From assembly GCA_963205275.1 (NCBI GenBank), contig CAUJIH010000045.1, forward strand, positions 34,534-98,533: 64,000 nucleotides of DNA, written 5' to 3'. The translations under genes and the position numbers were made by a program. Shown piece after piece: positions 26,213 to 35,609 of this stretch. The stretch's first letter is position 1. Each line of letters begins with the position of its first letter. Origin of the DNA: Verrucomicrobiota bacterium. GTDB lineage: Bacteria > Verrucomicrobiota > Verrucomicrobiia > Verrucomicrobiales > DEV007. The notes under the pieces were generated by a model. It did no database searches. It saw only the letters and a list, made by a program, of their open reading frames with translations, and was not told where the DNA came from.

Positions 26213-27010
26213 ATGAATACGGAACGCTCGATCTCCCAGCTCTTCGACCTGCGCGGTCGCACGGCCCTGCTGACTGGAGCAGGAGGCTGGCTCGGCTCCA
26301 CCATGGCCCGCTCACTTGCTGAGGCCGGTGCCAGCGTCATCGCCACCAGCCGCGATTTAAAGCGAGCCGAAGCAGTCGCCTCCTCGCTGCCTTCCAGCGG
26401 TGGGCAAAATCACTTCGGGATCGCGATCAACCACCTCGACGACTCGTCAATCCAGACCGGGTTCACCGACGCTCTACTCCGTGCCGGGCGCATCGATATC
26501 CTAGTTAATAATGGCAACGCTGCCTGCACCTCCGACCTCACCACCGTTACCGACGATGAGTTCAACCAAACTCTCGCCAACGCGACCGGCTACTTTCTTC
26601 TCGCACGAAAACTGCGTGACCACGCAGTCTCACGCAGTGGTGGGGCCAGTATTATCTTGCTCGGTTCGATGTATGGCGTCGTCGGGTCTTACCCCGATGC
26701 CTACGCCGGAGCCGTGTCCGCCAGCCCAGTTGCCTACCATACACTGAAAGGTGGAATCGTCCATATGACGCGCCACCTCGCTGTCTATTGGGCGAAGGAC
26801 AATGTGCGAGTGAATTGCCTTTCTCCCGGCCCATTCCCATCCGCCAGCGCGAATGATACCATGGTCGAGCGTCTCTGTGAAAAATCACCTATGGGGCGAA
26901 TGGGCCGTCCAGAGGAGCTGAAAGGTGCCCTCGTCTTCCTCGCCAGCGACGCCAGCAGTTACGTCACAGGACAGAATCTGCTGGTGGACGGCGGATGGAC
27001 AGCCTGGTGA
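26213..27010 (+). CDS. SDR family NAD(P)-dependent oxidoreductase
   Basis: 265 residues from the ATG at 26213; the longer frame to 26093 overlaps the upstream gene. Classical SDR motifs: TGAGGWLGSTMARSLAEAGA (cofactor), VNNGNAA in place of NNAG, catalytic Ser in LLGSMYGVVGSYPD, Tyr-x3-Lys in VAYHTLKGG, and VNCLSPGPFPS. The C-terminus VTGQNLLVDGGWTAW is typical. It probably acts on a sugar or related alcohol with the Gfo/Idh/MocA protein encoded 40 nt upstream. The DMFA2-like gene begins 68 nt downstream. Confidence 0.93.
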   Translation: MNTERSISQLFDLRGRTALLTGAGGWLGSTMARSLAEAGASVIATSRDLKRAEAVASSLPSSGGQNHFGIAINHLDDSSIQTGFTDALLRAGRIDILVNNGNAACTSDLTTVTDDEFNQTLANATGYFLLARKLRDHAVSRSGGASIILLGSMYGVVGSYPDAYAGAVSASPVAYHTLKGGIVHMTRHLAVYWAKDNVRVNCLSPGPFPSASANDTMVERLCEKSPMGRMGRPEELKGALVFLASDASSYVTGQNLLVDGGWTAW

Positions 27011-27078
27011 CGAAAATCACGAGCATGGACAAGATTGCGCCATTGTCACCTTCATCATCATTTGGTACAAGTAAGAAA

Positions 27079-28623
27079 ATGAAACCCACACGTCGCAAGT
27101 TTCTTCTCACCACAGCCGCCTCCGCTACCGCGCCTGCCTTGGCTTTATCCCCCGGAATCGCAGCCGCAGTCGAAGCTGCTGACAAAGCAAAACCGAATCG
27201 CATCCGAGAGGAAAATTCCAAACCCGGTGCGGACGATTGGCAGCTCACTCGTGTGCGCCCGGATGACAGAACATCCGTTCGCACCTCCGATATCGAAGGT
27301 TACTGCTCGAAGCAGTCCGTAAAAGCCGGAGATAGCATCGATATCTTCGTCAGTGTGAAGCGCCCCGCCGACTTCACCATCGAGATCTTTCGCACCGGCT
27401 ACTATGGAGGCAAAGGAGCGCGACTCATGAAGACCATCGGGCCCCTGCCGGGCAAGACCCAGCCAGTCCCGGAATCCACTCGCGGGGACCGTCATTTGCA
27501 CGAGTGTAAATGGTCGCCTTCTACCACCCTGCAGATTCCGGAAGACTGGACCAGCGGCGTCTATCTCGGACGACTCACGATTCCCGATGAGACCGGATTT
27601 GGTTACTGGCAGAGCTACGTCGTCTTCGTCGTCACAGACGACCGCCCGGCGGATATCTGCCTTCAGTGCTCGGACAACACTTGGCAGGCCTACAACAAAT
27701 GGCCCAGCAACTTTTCTATCTATACCCATCCGAAAGGGAACCAGGGGCCTTGGGCTGACGTCAGTTTTGATCGCCCCTACGGGAAATACGCTCAGATCTA
27801 CGAGAATCCCCAATCATTTGGTTCCAGCGAGTGGCTTTGCTTTGAATTTCCCATGGCTTACTGGTTGGAGGAGCAAGGATACGATGTCACCTATTGCTCC
27901 CAAGCCGATACGGTAAATCCGAAATACATGCGTCCCGGTCGATTCAAAGCCTTTATCAGCAACGGTCACGATGAATACTGGGATATCCGCTCTTGGGACA
28001 ATGTCAGTAAAATCCGCGACGAAGGTACCAATCTCCTTTTCTGCTCAGGCAATGCCGTCTGCTGGGTCTCACCCATGACGCCCTCCACCGATGGACGAGA
28101 AAACCGCATCATCATGCGCGGCGGTCCCTACGGTGGCGAACATCGCTGGGCTGTCGAGAGAGAGAAAGCTCACGGCCCCTTCCCCCATCGAGGACCAGAC
28201 GAAGGCTACCTCATGGGAGCACGCAATGTTGACCCTGTCAACGGGGGTGGTGACTGGATCTGCGATGCACCCGACCACTGGGTCTTCAAAGGCACCGGCA
28301 TGAAAAAGGGTGATCACATTCCCGGACTGATCGGATGGGAATATCACGGCGATCCGCCGGAAGATTTGGCAGGGCTGGAAGTCCTCGCCCGAGGCACTGC
28401 TCTTCAGGGCGGGACGAATCCCTCCGCTTGGACGGCCACTATTTATCCTGGCCCGAAGGGTAACTTCGTCTTCAATGCCGCCACCATCTTCTGGTGTCAG
28501 GGACTCAGTTCTCCTCCAGGACACATGCTCCCATGGTCGCACTTTTCCCGTCCACACGGCCCGGATGCCCGAGTGCAGCGCATCACGAAGAACCTCCTCG
28601 ACCGAGCCGTCGGAGTATCATAG
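27079..28623 (+). CDS. Tat-exported N,N-dimethylformamidase beta-subunit-like (DMFA2_C) protein
   Basis: 514 residues from ATG 27079, chosen because it gives a twin-arginine signal ([20 protein letters not shown]). The longer frame from 26995 would overlap the SDR gene. Sequence features of the dimethylformamidase large-subunit C-terminal family: IEIFRTGYYGGKGARLM, GYWQSYVVFVVTDDRPADIC, SDNTWQAYNKWP, DVTYCSQADT, FISNGHDEYWD, LLFCSGNAVCWVS. The only well-known member hydrolyses dimethylformamide; homologues in PVC bacteria are exported and uncharacterised, so the name describes the fold, not the substrate. It may be co-transcribed with the three preceding genes. Confidence 0.8.
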   Translation: MKPTRRKFLLTTAASATAPALALSPGIAAAVEAADKAKPNRIREENSKPGADDWQLTRVRPDDRTSVRTSDIEGYCSKQSVKAGDSIDIFVSVKRPADFTIEIFRTGYYGGKGARLMKTIGPLPGKTQPVPESTRGDRHLHECKWSPSTTLQIPEDWTSGVYLGRLTIPDETGFGYWQSYVVFVVTDDRPADICLQCSDNTWQAYNKWPSNFSIYTHPKGNQGPWADVSFDRPYGKYAQIYENPQSFGSSEWLCFEFPMAYWLEEQGYDVTYCSQADTVNPKYMRPGRFKAFISNGHDEYWDIRSWDNVSKIRDEGTNLLFCSGNAVCWVSPMTPSTDGRENRIIMRGGPYGGEHRWAVEREKAHGPFPHRGPDEGYLMGARNVDPVNGGGDWICDAPDHWVFKGTGMKKGDHIPGLIGWEYHGDPPEDLAGLEVLARGTALQGGTNPSAWTATIYPGPKGNFVFNAATIFWCQGLSSPPGHMLPWSHFSRPHGPDARVQRITKNLLDRAVGVS

Positions 28624-28682
28624 ACCGATATCCGGATTCATCCGCCGATTCTCGCCCTACCCGTTCGGCCTACATTCTTGAC

Positions 28683-30425
28683 CTATAGTCTCGGCTTCGG
28701 TGGCTTCACAGGGGCAGCCCAGGCTGGAGTGCCTTCCAGCTTCATCGCACGCTTATAAATCTTCCCTCCCGTCGCTGTATACAGAGTGTGCCCATCCAGA
28801 ACGATCTTCGAAATCAACTGGTCCATCGGCCCCGGCACGATTAAATGAACCCGTCCGGGCTGATCGCATATCTGTATTCCCATCACCGTGGCGACCAGTA
28901 GCCAGCCATCCTTCGTCACCGCCATTCCACTCGCTTGACTCCGCACATCTACTGAGGCAGATGGCACATGTAGGTGAAAGAAAGGCTGTACCCCCAGCAG
29001 TGCACCATCCGATTTCCTCTGTCCCGACCACACGTAACGTCCAGAAAAATCAGATACCAGTAACAGCGACTGATCCGTGCTCAATGCGATCCCGTCCGTC
29101 CCCGAGAAATCGCCGGAAACTCTCGCCAATTCGCCCTTCGGCGAGATTGTCTGAACCCGCCTCTCGCCACTCTCCACGAAGTAAGCTCGGCCATCATGGG
29201 CCACCACCAAATCATCCGCCTTCACGCCTTTCGCCAGAACCTTCTCCTCTCCACTCTCCAAATCCCAAGAAGCAATCCGTCCGACCTTCGGCTGACTGGC
29301 ATAAAGCAGCTTTCCACCGGGAGCAAACGCCAGACTGCTCGCCCCTCCGGTATCCTTCCGCAGTGTCGCGATATTTCCATCGGAACCAAGTCGCAAAAGC
29401 TCACCTTTTACCGAATCCGTAAAAAACAACTCTCCTTCGCTGCCGACGGCCATGCCCCCGATCTTCCCCTGCCCATCCGCTACGAGCTGCCATTCGTCCC
29501 CTTCCACGAGGAACTCATTCGCCTGACTCTTCGAGCGATCCGGATGAGTCTTCACGACGGCACCCTCACCCTTCCAATCCTGCCATAGCCAACGAAGCAC
29601 CTCCGGAAAGATCGCACTGCCGTGCTTGCGATTGTGCGCTCCCTCGCCCCATGCATGATTCACCTCATAGCCCGCCCATTCTAGCGAAGCCAGCATATCC
29701 TGATTCGCGACCCACCAACTACCACAATAGAGATTATTGTCATTCGATCCATCCTGTAAAAACACGCGCAGAGGCTTCGGTGTCACTTTCCTCACCAGCA
29801 CCGGCAGTTCATGTCCACCACGCAGTCCAACGAAGGTTCCGACCGTGGTAAAAACTCGTCGAAACTGATCTGGTCGCTCCCATGCTGCTTGGAACGCAGC
29901 AATTCCGCCCGAACTCGATCCGCAGATCGCTCGAAAGTTCGGATCGCTGCTCACATTCCATCCTGCCAAGGCGGCAGGCATCATTTCTTCCACCAGAAAG
30001 CGGGCATATCGCCCATCGGCAGCATCGTATTCAAACGACCGATTATAACGGGCCTCCGATTCATCATTCAAAGCGGGAACGACTCCAGGATTCACGAACA
30101 AGCCGATCATCGGCGGGATCTCGCCCGTATGGATCATATTATCGAACACCGTCGGCACATCCTTCAGATACCCAAGTCCATCCTGAAAGATCATCAAAGC
30201 CGTTCCTTGTGTCGCATCATACTGAGCCGGCACATATACGGCATAATCTCGCACCGTTCCCGGATAGATCAGGCTCTCAGAAAACACTCCCTTCGTCACC
30301 GCTCCCGCAGGCACTCCCTCCTGTCGAACTGACTCCGGCGGAATCGGATATTTCTCCTCCGCTTCCGCCAGTAAGGCACCATAGAATAAAAAGATCAAGA
30401 CAGCACAGACAGTTGATTGCATCAT
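28683..30425 (-). CDS. Secreted esterase / SMP-30-gluconolactonase-like fusion
   Basis: 580 residues. Signal peptide 1-22. Residues about 40-285 are an enterochelin-esterase-type alpha/beta hydrolase (YAVYVPAQYDATQG, nucleophile elbow CGSSSGGIAAFQAAW, LQDGSNDNNLYCG, His in WGEGAHNRKHGSAIFPEVL). Residues 300-575 are a six-bladed propeller of the SMP-30/gluconolactonase type (SEGELFFTDSVKGELLRL, DGIALSTDQSLLLVSDFSG). Fusions like this are frequent in PVC genomes and are thought to cut sugar esters and sugar lactones outside the cytoplasm. Convergent with the DMFA2-like gene. Confidence 0.88.
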   Translation of the reverse strand: MMQSTVCAVLIFLFYGALLAEAEEKYPIPPESVRQEGVPAGAVTKGVFSESLIYPGTVRDYAVYVPAQYDATQGTALMIFQDGLGYLKDVPTVFDNMIHTGEIPPMIGLFVNPGVVPALNDESEARYNRSFEYDAADGRYARFLVEEMMPAALAGWNVSSDPNFRAICGSSSGGIAAFQAAWERPDQFRRVFTTVGTFVGLRGGHELPVLVRKVTPKPLRVFLQDGSNDNNLYCGSWWVANQDMLASLEWAGYEVNHAWGEGAHNRKHGSAIFPEVLRWLWQDWKGEGAVVKTHPDRSKSQANEFLVEGDEWQLVADGQGKIGGMAVGSEGELFFTDSVKGELLRLGSDGNIATLRKDTGGASSLAFAPGGKLLYASQPKVGRIASWDLESGEEKVLAKGVKADDLVVAHDGRAYFVESGERRVQTISPKGELARVSGDFSGTDGIALSTDQSLLLVSDFSGRYVWSGQRKSDGALLGVQPFFHLHVPSASVDVRSQASGMAVTKDGWLLVATVMGIQICDQPGRVHLIVPGPMDQLISKIVLDGHTLYTATGGKIYKRAMKLEGTPAWAAPVKPPKPRL

Positions 30426-30522
30426 CCTCTCAGGAAAAGCGATTCTATACTCCTTTAAAAGAGCGCTATCGCGTCTAAAATTTCCGATCTACCCTATCCA
30501 CCTCGCTCAGAAAAACAGAGTC

Positions 30523-31446
30523 ATGAAAATCTCTCGCATTCTTCTCGTGATCTCGGCCCTCCTCTTTTCCATCACTTCGCTCTACGCGGAAGAACTCTGG
30601 CAGAAGGGCAACATCCGCATCCACTATTTTCTGGAAGGTCCTCATGCCGTCGATCCCACCGACATCAATCACAATCAGATCCCTGATCAGGTGGAAGACC
30701 TCATGACCCAAACTATCGCGTCCCGGATGATGTTCGTCGAAGTCTTGGGCTTTCCCGATCCATTCGCCGGAAAGCGTTTTAAAACCGCCTCCTATCTCGA
30801 CATCCACATTCGAAGCAAGGAGAAACTCAAAGCCAACGGAGTCGCCTACGATGAACTTCAACGCTTCAATAAACCGGGCGATCCCAAAGGGACGCTGAGT
30901 ATCTGTTTCAACGTGACGAACGAAATCAAATCGGCTACCAATCTCTCTCCTACGCACGAATTTTTTCATCTCATCCAGCACGGCGTGACCTACTTCAAGA
31001 ATCGTTGGTTTACTGAAGGCACAGCCCGCTGGGCGCAGCGTGCCCTAGGCGCGGAAGGCGTAGGTCCCTGCGAATCCATGCCCGCGTGGCCTCTCTCAGC
31101 GGAGCGCATGAAAGAAATCGGCGGCTTGACCTACGGAGCTGCCGAGGCTTTCTGGAATCCTCTCGCCGTGAGACTGGACACGCACAGTCCCCTGCCTGAA
31201 ACTCCGGCGCTGGCAACATTGCGAACCATGAAATACGCCGATGGTTCGAAAGTGCTGAAAGACGAAAAGCTGATCGGCTGGGAATTCATCCACGAAGTCC
31301 TGCTCGAGCTTGGGAAAACAGACGAGACAGCCTTCCGCACCCTCGGCTACGACTCTTGGTCCGAAGAGAACCAACGCTCAGAAAGAAACGATCCCTTCAT
31401 TTTCCAGACCGTGAACAAAATCGTCGCACGAAGGGAAGGAAGATGA
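30523..31446 (+). CDS. Secreted putative zinc metalloprotease (HEFFH motif)
   Basis: 307 residues, signal peptide 1-22 (SITSLYAEE). It contains a gluzincin-like HExxH at SPTHEFFHLIQHGVTYF, followed about 12 residues on by RWFTEGTARWAQRAL, whose Glu is the likely third zinc ligand. N-terminal DINHNQIPDQVEDLM resembles a calcium-binding Asp-rich loop. The arrangement is like bacterial peptidases with a short prodomain; substrate unknown. The gene is divergent from the esterase-gluconolactonase gene and convergent with the small cytochrome gene. Family assignment rests on the motif alone. Confidence 0.65.
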   Translation: MKISRILLVISALLFSITSLYAEELWQKGNIRIHYFLEGPHAVDPTDINHNQIPDQVEDLMTQTIASRMMFVEVLGFPDPFAGKRFKTASYLDIHIRSKEKLKANGVAYDELQRFNKPGDPKGTLSICFNVTNEIKSATNLSPTHEFFHLIQHGVTYFKNRWFTEGTARWAQRALGAEGVGPCESMPAWPLSAERMKEIGGLTYGAAEAFWNPLAVRLDTHSPLPETPALATLRTMKYADGSKVLKDEKLIGWEFIHEVLLELGKTDETAFRTLGYDSWSEENQRSERNDPFIFQTVNKIVARREGR

Positions 31447-31519
31447 TGGCATCAAATCGCGGCTTTTTCGCGTGCCGAAAGGGCTCCCGACATGACTCCG
31501 CTTTAGACGACGCGCCCCG

Positions 31520-32134
31520 TCACTTCGCCAGATTCCTCGCCTGCTGGGCGCTTGAGTTGTCCAACATCGTCAGGGGCACTACGTAGGAGCTCCCATTGCG
31601 CATGACGATCTTGACGGCATCGTTTTCTAAGCCGACGAATCGGGCTTCGATTACGCGCCCCTGGCGGTCTGTCCATTTTAAGAATTCCTGAGTGGGCGCT
31701 GATTTCTCCGGATTGCTCTCTCCTTTGCTCGCCCGCAGATATTCCTTTTCCTCCTTCGTCAGATTCTTCGCATCGACGATGGCTCCCTGCTCGATCCATT
31801 TCACGATCAACTCCAAATCTTCCGGCTTCATCGGACGACCGTTTTTGGGCATGAAGTCAGAACTCGTCTCGTCGAGCCTCATCCGCTCGACGACGCTGCT
31901 CGAATCCGGTTTTCCCGGCTGGATCACATTGAATTCTCCGATCTGATCTTTGAGATCTTCTGGATCGAAAGCCAGATTCCCTTTGATTTCCTTCTCCTTG
32001 CTGTGGCACTCCCAGCATGCCTTTTTTACTATGGGGAGAACCGTATGCACGAAATCAATTGGAGCGAGATCCGCTGCATGAATCCATGTAATCGCAGGAA
32101 TCAGGAAAGCTCCACCAAGGATGCAAAATTTCAT
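31520..32134 (-). CDS. Small planctomycete-type cytochrome with C-terminal SHD1-like domain
   Basis: 204 residues from the ATG at 32134, which gives a signal peptide (MKFCILGGAFLIPAITWIHA) and has AGAAGG three nt upstream (an unusually close Shine-Dalgarno); the open frame reaches 32269. The planctomycete cytochrome C motif is CWECHSKEKEIKGNLAFD (one haem), followed by MPKNGRPMKPEDLELIVKWI. Residues 150-204 resemble the SHD1 domain (WTDRQGRVIEARFVGLEND). A single-haem electron carrier or haem-anchored surface protein is likely. Convergent with the metalloprotease gene. Confidence 0.8.
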   Translation of the reverse strand: MKFCILGGAFLIPAITWIHAADLAPIDFVHTVLPIVKKACWECHSKEKEIKGNLAFDPEDLKDQIGEFNVIQPGKPDSSSVVERMRLDETSSDFMPKNGRPMKPEDLELIVKWIEQGAIVDAKNLTKEEKEYLRASKGESNPEKSAPTQEFLKWTDRQGRVIEARFVGLENDAVKIVMRNGSSYVVPLTMLDNSSAQQARNLAK

Positions 32135-32349
32135 TACCTTCTCTAAAATAGACTCTGTGATCTCCCTGAGGAACGAAAGGAAGTAGTTCCACGGAGTCAT
32201 ATCGCTTCCGCTCATTTTATCGCCATCCATTCGCGCTTCAAGCATCTTATCTGCGCGCAGAACTGTCATTGCCTCTGAAATCGGTGAAAAAAGGCGGTTC
32301 TATTGGCGTCTCGGGGAATTTCAGTGCATGATGAGAGCACTTTCTCCTC

Positions 32350-33276
32350 ATGGATCAGGATCTGCTGCGTTCCGTCTCGCGCTCCTTCTATCTCAGTATG
32401 CGCTTCCTGCCTGCGCCGATGCGAAGTCCGGTCTCGCTGGCCTATCTGCTAGCTCGGCTGAGCGACACCATCGCCGACACGCCCGGCCTCCCTGCGGACG
32501 AACGCTTGCAGATGCTGGCAGATTTTTCAGCGATCCTTTCCGATCACAAGGCTCGATTTTCAGTTCATCCATCAGACCGAGCAAATCTTCTGACGAAGCC
32601 CAGTGAGCGCACTCTGATGCTCCGAACGGAAGAACTGCTCGTGGAGTTTCGACGCCTGAGCGAACCCATTCGCCAGCTTACAGAGGGGACGATTCAGACG
32701 ATCCTGGAGGGACAGCGATGGGATCTGCGTGCATTCTCAGAGAACCCTGTCCCCTGCTCGACGGCTGACGACCTGTCGCTCTACACCTATCGAGTCGCCG
32801 GATGCGTGGGCGAATTCTGGACAAAAGCCGCATTTGCAACGATGGGGCCGCGTTTTACAGCTCCCGACAATCTAGAAACAATGTTGGAAGAGGGACGGAA
32901 ACTCGGTCAGGCTCTGCAGCTCGTGAATATTCTTCGTGATCTTCACGAGGATCTTCCTTCGGGGCGCTGTTACTTGCCAGCGAATGAACTCCGCTCCGAA
33001 GGATGGACGGGGGTAGAGCTCCCTGAAAGCAGCGAACTGGCCCCAGTTTTTTACTCTTGGATGGAGATTTGCCGAGGTCTTTTGGATGAATCCGCCCCCT
33101 ATTCAGGGAGAATTCGCGATTTTCGAATCCGATTTTGTACCCGACTTCCTCACCGACTGGCGCGGAAAACGCTCGATCAACTGGAGCAAGCCGGGATCGA
33201 ACGCGTCATGCGAGAGCGCATCGCGATCCCTCGATCCTCTGTCTGGACGGCGATCGCTTGGTCGCTCTTTTGCTGA
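32350..33276 (+). CDS. Squalene/phytoene synthase family protein
   Basis: 308 residues, the normal length of bacterial head-to-head prenyl synthases. Both Asp-rich motifs that bind Mg-diphosphate are present: LARLSDTIADT (D39, D43) and LVNILRDLHEDLPSGRCYLP. Also YTYRVAGCVGEFWTKA. The enzyme joins two farnesyl or geranylgeranyl diphosphates at the membrane surface to make squalene or phytoene. No hopanoid or carotenoid partner genes lie beside it, so the product cannot be told. Confidence 0.92.
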   Translation: MDQDLLRSVSRSFYLSMRFLPAPMRSPVSLAYLLARLSDTIADTPGLPADERLQMLADFSAILSDHKARFSVHPSDRANLLTKPSERTLMLRTEELLVEFRRLSEPIRQLTEGTIQTILEGQRWDLRAFSENPVPCSTADDLSLYTYRVAGCVGEFWTKAAFATMGPRFTAPDNLETMLEEGRKLGQALQLVNILRDLHEDLPSGRCYLPANELRSEGWTGVELPESSELAPVFYSWMEICRGLLDESAPYSGRIRDFRIRFCTRLPHRLARKTLDQLEQAGIERVMRERIAIPRSSVWTAIAWSLFC

Positions 33277-33360
33277 GGATCATCGATTCAGAATCCTCAT
33301 TTCTCTCAGAGAGCGAGCATCGGATACGCACTTCTGGTGCTTTCCTCAAATGACGCCTTC

Positions 33361-35469
33361 TCAGGGCTTCTCGATGGCCTGAATTTTCAAGCGCCCCTCC
33401 GGCCAAGAAAATTTCCGTGAAAACTGCTGCAGCTTCTCCCAAGCCTCAGGCTTCGAAGTCGTAATCTCGATCGCACTCCCCTCCCCCGCCATCGCTACAA
33501 TCTGTGGGATCTCGGCAAAGCGGAGCACATTCAACAACTCCGGCCCCTCATGATAACTGTCGGGCAAATCCTGGAGGATCAAACGGTCAATGTTCTCCTC
33601 ATAAAGCGCCACATGGAGAGCATCTCCGCCCATCACGCCCGTACCGTGTAGCCAGAGCTGAGTCTCGCCCCCTCCGATGGAACGAATCGCCTGAATCCCT
33701 CGACGAAGATCCCAGATGCGCATGGAGTCGAGCGTCTGTCCGAGCAGGGCGAAGCGACGGCGAATATGAATCTGCTCCTTCTCGTCCGTCGTCCAAGCAG
33801 TGGGGCCGATCCCGCGTGAAGGTAGGTAGACGATAGCCGAACGCTCCTCGGCATGACGACGCTTTTCCTTCGCGTAAGCAGCCGTATTCGACTGGGGAAG
33901 ACTCGCCCCAGAAAAGGCTTTGGGGAAGGCTTGACCATAACAGGTCAGCAGATGGTCCCAGTCCTTGTCATCCAGCGCCTCCACCCGAATCAGTTCTACG
34001 TCAGCCAGCTTAGTGCCTGCCGGACGGGCGATAAAGAGCGGCAGACGGATCCCCGCCTGGCTCTGAAAGCTCCATCGCGAAAAGGCAATCCCATCTTTCT
34101 CCTCCTGGCTCTCTTCTTTTGCTTCTAATTCAATCTTTTGCGATGGCCAAGCATGAAACACACGAGTGTCGAGCATCTGCCGAATCTTCTCTTTCTGCTG
34201 CGCCCAGTTGTCCGGGGAATCGGCTAGGTCTGGGTTCGGAGCGACGCAGTGAGTGAAAGTCTCGTCCAAAGTTGAATTTTTCTCATCTTCCGGGATGGAT
34301 TTAAGTACCTTTAACTCCTGCGGAGTGAAAATTTTCGGAGCGGTGGTATCGGCAATTTCGTCTCTAATGGACAATCCTTTGAGTTGCCTCTCGAGCCAGT
34401 GAAACGCCGAAACTCGAAGCGGCTGAGTGTCCAAATGGGGTCCCTCATACGCTGCGAATCCGATCCGATCACGAGCATTCATTGCCTCATAGACCTTACG
34501 TGTCTTAAGATAGACATCCACGACTCCATCGAGAGGAAAAATGCGATCCTTATCTGTATTCAGAATCATGAAGGAACGCGGGGCGATCAAAGAAGTCACG
34601 AGAGGAAAATCCCATCGATAGGTATTGAGCATATACATGCAATCGCAGTGGCCCTCGACACATCCCTCGACGACGTGATCGGCCATGGACGTGACCCCCG
34701 CCACGAGAGCGGCACACTTGATCCGCTCATCCAAGGCTGCGATCCAGAGCGTGTAGGCCCCGCCGCCGGATCGACCCGTGAGTCCAAACTTTTCCTTGTC
34801 CACTTCAGGACGTGTCTCCAGATAATCGAGAGCGCGAATACCGTTCCAAGCCTCGACTCCGGCGGGAGTATAGCCACGGTCATTCCACCACCAGCGATTC
34901 AAATGATGCGTGCCGTGATGGACTCCGGGAATTTCGCCCAAACCCAGTGTATCGATGATCAGGCAGGTGAAACCGTTCTTGGCGAACCATGTGCCATGGT
35001 GCTGATAAGTCGTCTTATTCCCGTAGGAAACACCATCGATCACATTCCCACCATGACCACAGACGTAGAGAATCGTCGGGAGGGGGCCATCCTGCTTGGC
35101 GGGACGGTCGAAATTAGCCGTGACATAGAGACCGGGACTGGACTGAAAGAGGATGTTTTCAACGATGACTCCATCCTTCTCCGTCGTCCCCGTGACCTGC
35201 GCCTTCAGATCAGAGCGCTCAGGCATGGGTTCGAGTCCCAACATCTCGAAGAGCTCCTGTCTCAAATCACCCTGCGCCGCCGCCCAGTCAGTGGTGTTCT
35301 CGATCAATTCTTCGGTCCGCTTCATCACCTTTGCAGTCTCGCGAGCAAAATACGCATCTAGCATCTTGTCACCGTCCGTCGGGGTCGTCGGAATCCCGGA
35401 AAACTCCGACGTAAAACCAGGAAGGGCACAGACGAGAAGCAAGGCAGCGATGAGAAGTCGTAGCATCAT
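33361..35469 (-). CDS. Secreted acetylxylan-esterase-like alpha/beta hydrolase
   Basis: 702 residues, about twice a single acetylxylan esterase. Signal peptide 1-20. The first half holds the hydrolase: TILYVCGHGGN (oxyanion-side loop), ICLIIDTLGLGE region, nucleophile elbow KFGLTGRSGGGAYTLWIAAL and the His of YEGPHLDTQPLR. The second half (about 400-702) again looks hydrolase-like (AIVYLPSRGIGP, QLWLHGTGVMGGDAL) but lacks a clear serine elbow. It resembles a tandem in which the second copy is degenerate. Likely role: removal of acetyl groups from plant or algal polysaccharides in the periplasm. Convergent with the squalene-synthase-like gene and divergent from tdh. Confidence 0.8.
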   Translation of the reverse strand: MMLRLLIAALLLVCALPGFTSEFSGIPTTPTDGDKMLDAYFARETAKVMKRTEELIENTTDWAAAQGDLRQELFEMLGLEPMPERSDLKAQVTGTTEKDGVIVENILFQSSPGLYVTANFDRPAKQDGPLPTILYVCGHGGNVIDGVSYGNKTTYQHHGTWFAKNGFTCLIIDTLGLGEIPGVHHGTHHLNRWWWNDRGYTPAGVEAWNGIRALDYLETRPEVDKEKFGLTGRSGGGAYTLWIAALDERIKCAALVAGVTSMADHVVEGCVEGHCDCMYMLNTYRWDFPLVTSLIAPRSFMILNTDKDRIFPLDGVVDVYLKTRKVYEAMNARDRIGFAAYEGPHLDTQPLRVSAFHWLERQLKGLSIRDEIADTTAPKIFTPQELKVLKSIPEDEKNSTLDETFTHCVAPNPDLADSPDNWAQQKEKIRQMLDTRVFHAWPSQKIELEAKEESQEEKDGIAFSRWSFQSQAGIRLPLFIARPAGTKLADVELIRVEALDDKDWDHLLTCYGQAFPKAFSGASLPQSNTAAYAKEKRRHAEERSAIVYLPSRGIGPTAWTTDEKEQIHIRRRFALLGQTLDSMRIWDLRRGIQAIRSIGGGETQLWLHGTGVMGGDALHVALYEENIDRLILQDLPDSYHEGPELLNVLRFAEIPQIVAMAGEGSAIEITTSKPEAWEKLQQFSRKFSWPEGRLKIQAIEKP

Positions 35470-35609
35470 GGGAGAAATGCTATCCGACAGAAACTCATCG
35501 TCTCAAGTAAAAAGACGGCGCGAAAGCGGAGGGATTCGTCGCAGTTTTCTCCCACAGGAGTCTGGACTATGGAGCGATTTCATGGAAAACTCGTCTCCAC
35601 GCGATACTT

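Noticed and set aside
34384..35361. 325-residue plus-strand frame
   Set aside because: Antisense to the acetylxylan-esterase-like gene, no recognisable domain.
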